Of a DNA stretch of 64,000 nt, positions 63,942 to 64,000 are shown one piece after another. The DNA is from Deferribacterales bacterium Deferri_01 (GTDB lineage: Bacteria; Chrysiogenota; Deferribacteres; Deferribacterales; Geovibrionaceae). The notes under the pieces were generated by a model. The model worked only from the letters and a program-made list of their open reading frames with translations. It ran no database searches and was not told the origin of the DNA. The stretch's first letter is position 1; each line of letters starts with the position of its first letter. The translations under genes and the position numbers were made by a program. The stretch is from NCBI GenBank assembly GCA_001603805.1, contig LUZY01000009.1:152402-216401 (forward strand), read 5' to 3'.

Positions 63942-64000
63942 ATGGCAAAATTCGATGTAGGCGGTCAGGCGGTTATTGAGGGTGCTTAGTCACACGGATG
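63942..64000 (+). pseudogene. Start of a DUF1385 gene interrupted by an early stop
   Basis: The ATG at 63942 has AAGGAAGG before it and encodes MAKFDVGGQAVIEGA, the exact start expected of DUF1385 proteins, which continue with VMMR or a close variant. Here TAG follows at 63987-63989 and the next bases do not restore the family sequence in any frame within the few that remain. The gene is therefore broken, or joined to foreign DNA, or affected by a sequence error; the window ends 11 bases later. rho-rpmE-thyX-DUF1385 is a plausible native order. Confidence 0.5.

Overview
This window reads as a stretch of chromosome from a motile, Gram-negative, anaerobically respiring bacterium. The best guess is the phylum Deferribacterota (Geovibrio, Denitrovibrio or Seleniivibrio-like). 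That placement is inferred from the mix of a tetraheme flavocytochrome c, sigma-54 regulators, HQWKQPLN-type sensor kinases, CheV, meso-DAP peptidoglycan synthesis and the local gene order; no search was run. Coding density is high. No tRNA, rRNA, CRISPR array, prophage or insertion sequence was recognised.

Region by region. (1) 202-5274: a kinase with a periplasmic solute-binding domain and an NtrC-type regulator lie directly before a fumarate-reductase-type flavocytochrome c. The gap carries a textbook -24/-12 promoter and two upstream inverted repeats, so the locus looks like a self-contained ligand-sensing respiratory switch. (2) 5361-8233: an MFS exporter and a chemoreceptor ending in a complete hemerythrin domain. 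(3) 8439-25579, minus strand: the division and cell wall (dcw) cluster mraZ-rsmH-ftsL-ftsI-murE-murF-mraY-murD-ftsW-murG-murC-ddl-ftsQ-ftsA-ftsZ, tightly packed, without murB, followed by a glycosyltransferase. A strong sigma-70 promoter with phased TTGG boxes precedes mraZ. (4) 25854-34775: a thioesterase, a catalytically dead Fic-like protein with mazG, a large multi-PAS kinase, a REC-HPt protein, and a small cysteine-rich redox/sulfur cluster with an AEC carrier. (5) 34780-39964, minus strand: a TPR protein, a cytoplasmic kinase and an NtrC-type regulator resembling the FlrB/FlrC (FlgS/FlgR) flagellar system. (6) 40163-42792: cheV, cpoB and a LysM protein.

(7) 43124-48015: a complete branched-chain amino acid ABC importer, livKHMGF, with its own promoter and an attenuating hairpin after livK. 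(8) 48029-55899: a SPOR-NlpC/P60 lipoprotein, then flgBC and fliEFGHIJ plus a MotE-like chaperone: the core of the basal body, MS ring, switch and export ATPase. (9) 55900-57194: an O-methyltransferase whose 3' end is duplicated downstream, then three 163-bp tandem repeats rich in hairpins. (10) 57195-64000: a U32 (TrhP-like) protein, ligA, a PPDK/PEP-synthase regulatory protein, rho, rpmE, thyX and the start of a DUF1385 gene that meets a stop after 15 codons close to the window edge.

The most noteworthy items are the flavocytochrome switch, the degenerate Fic protein whose inhibitory and catalytic motifs are both lost, the tandem hairpin repeats with the neighbouring gene-tail duplication, the MraZ box array, and the apparent disruption at the right edge.
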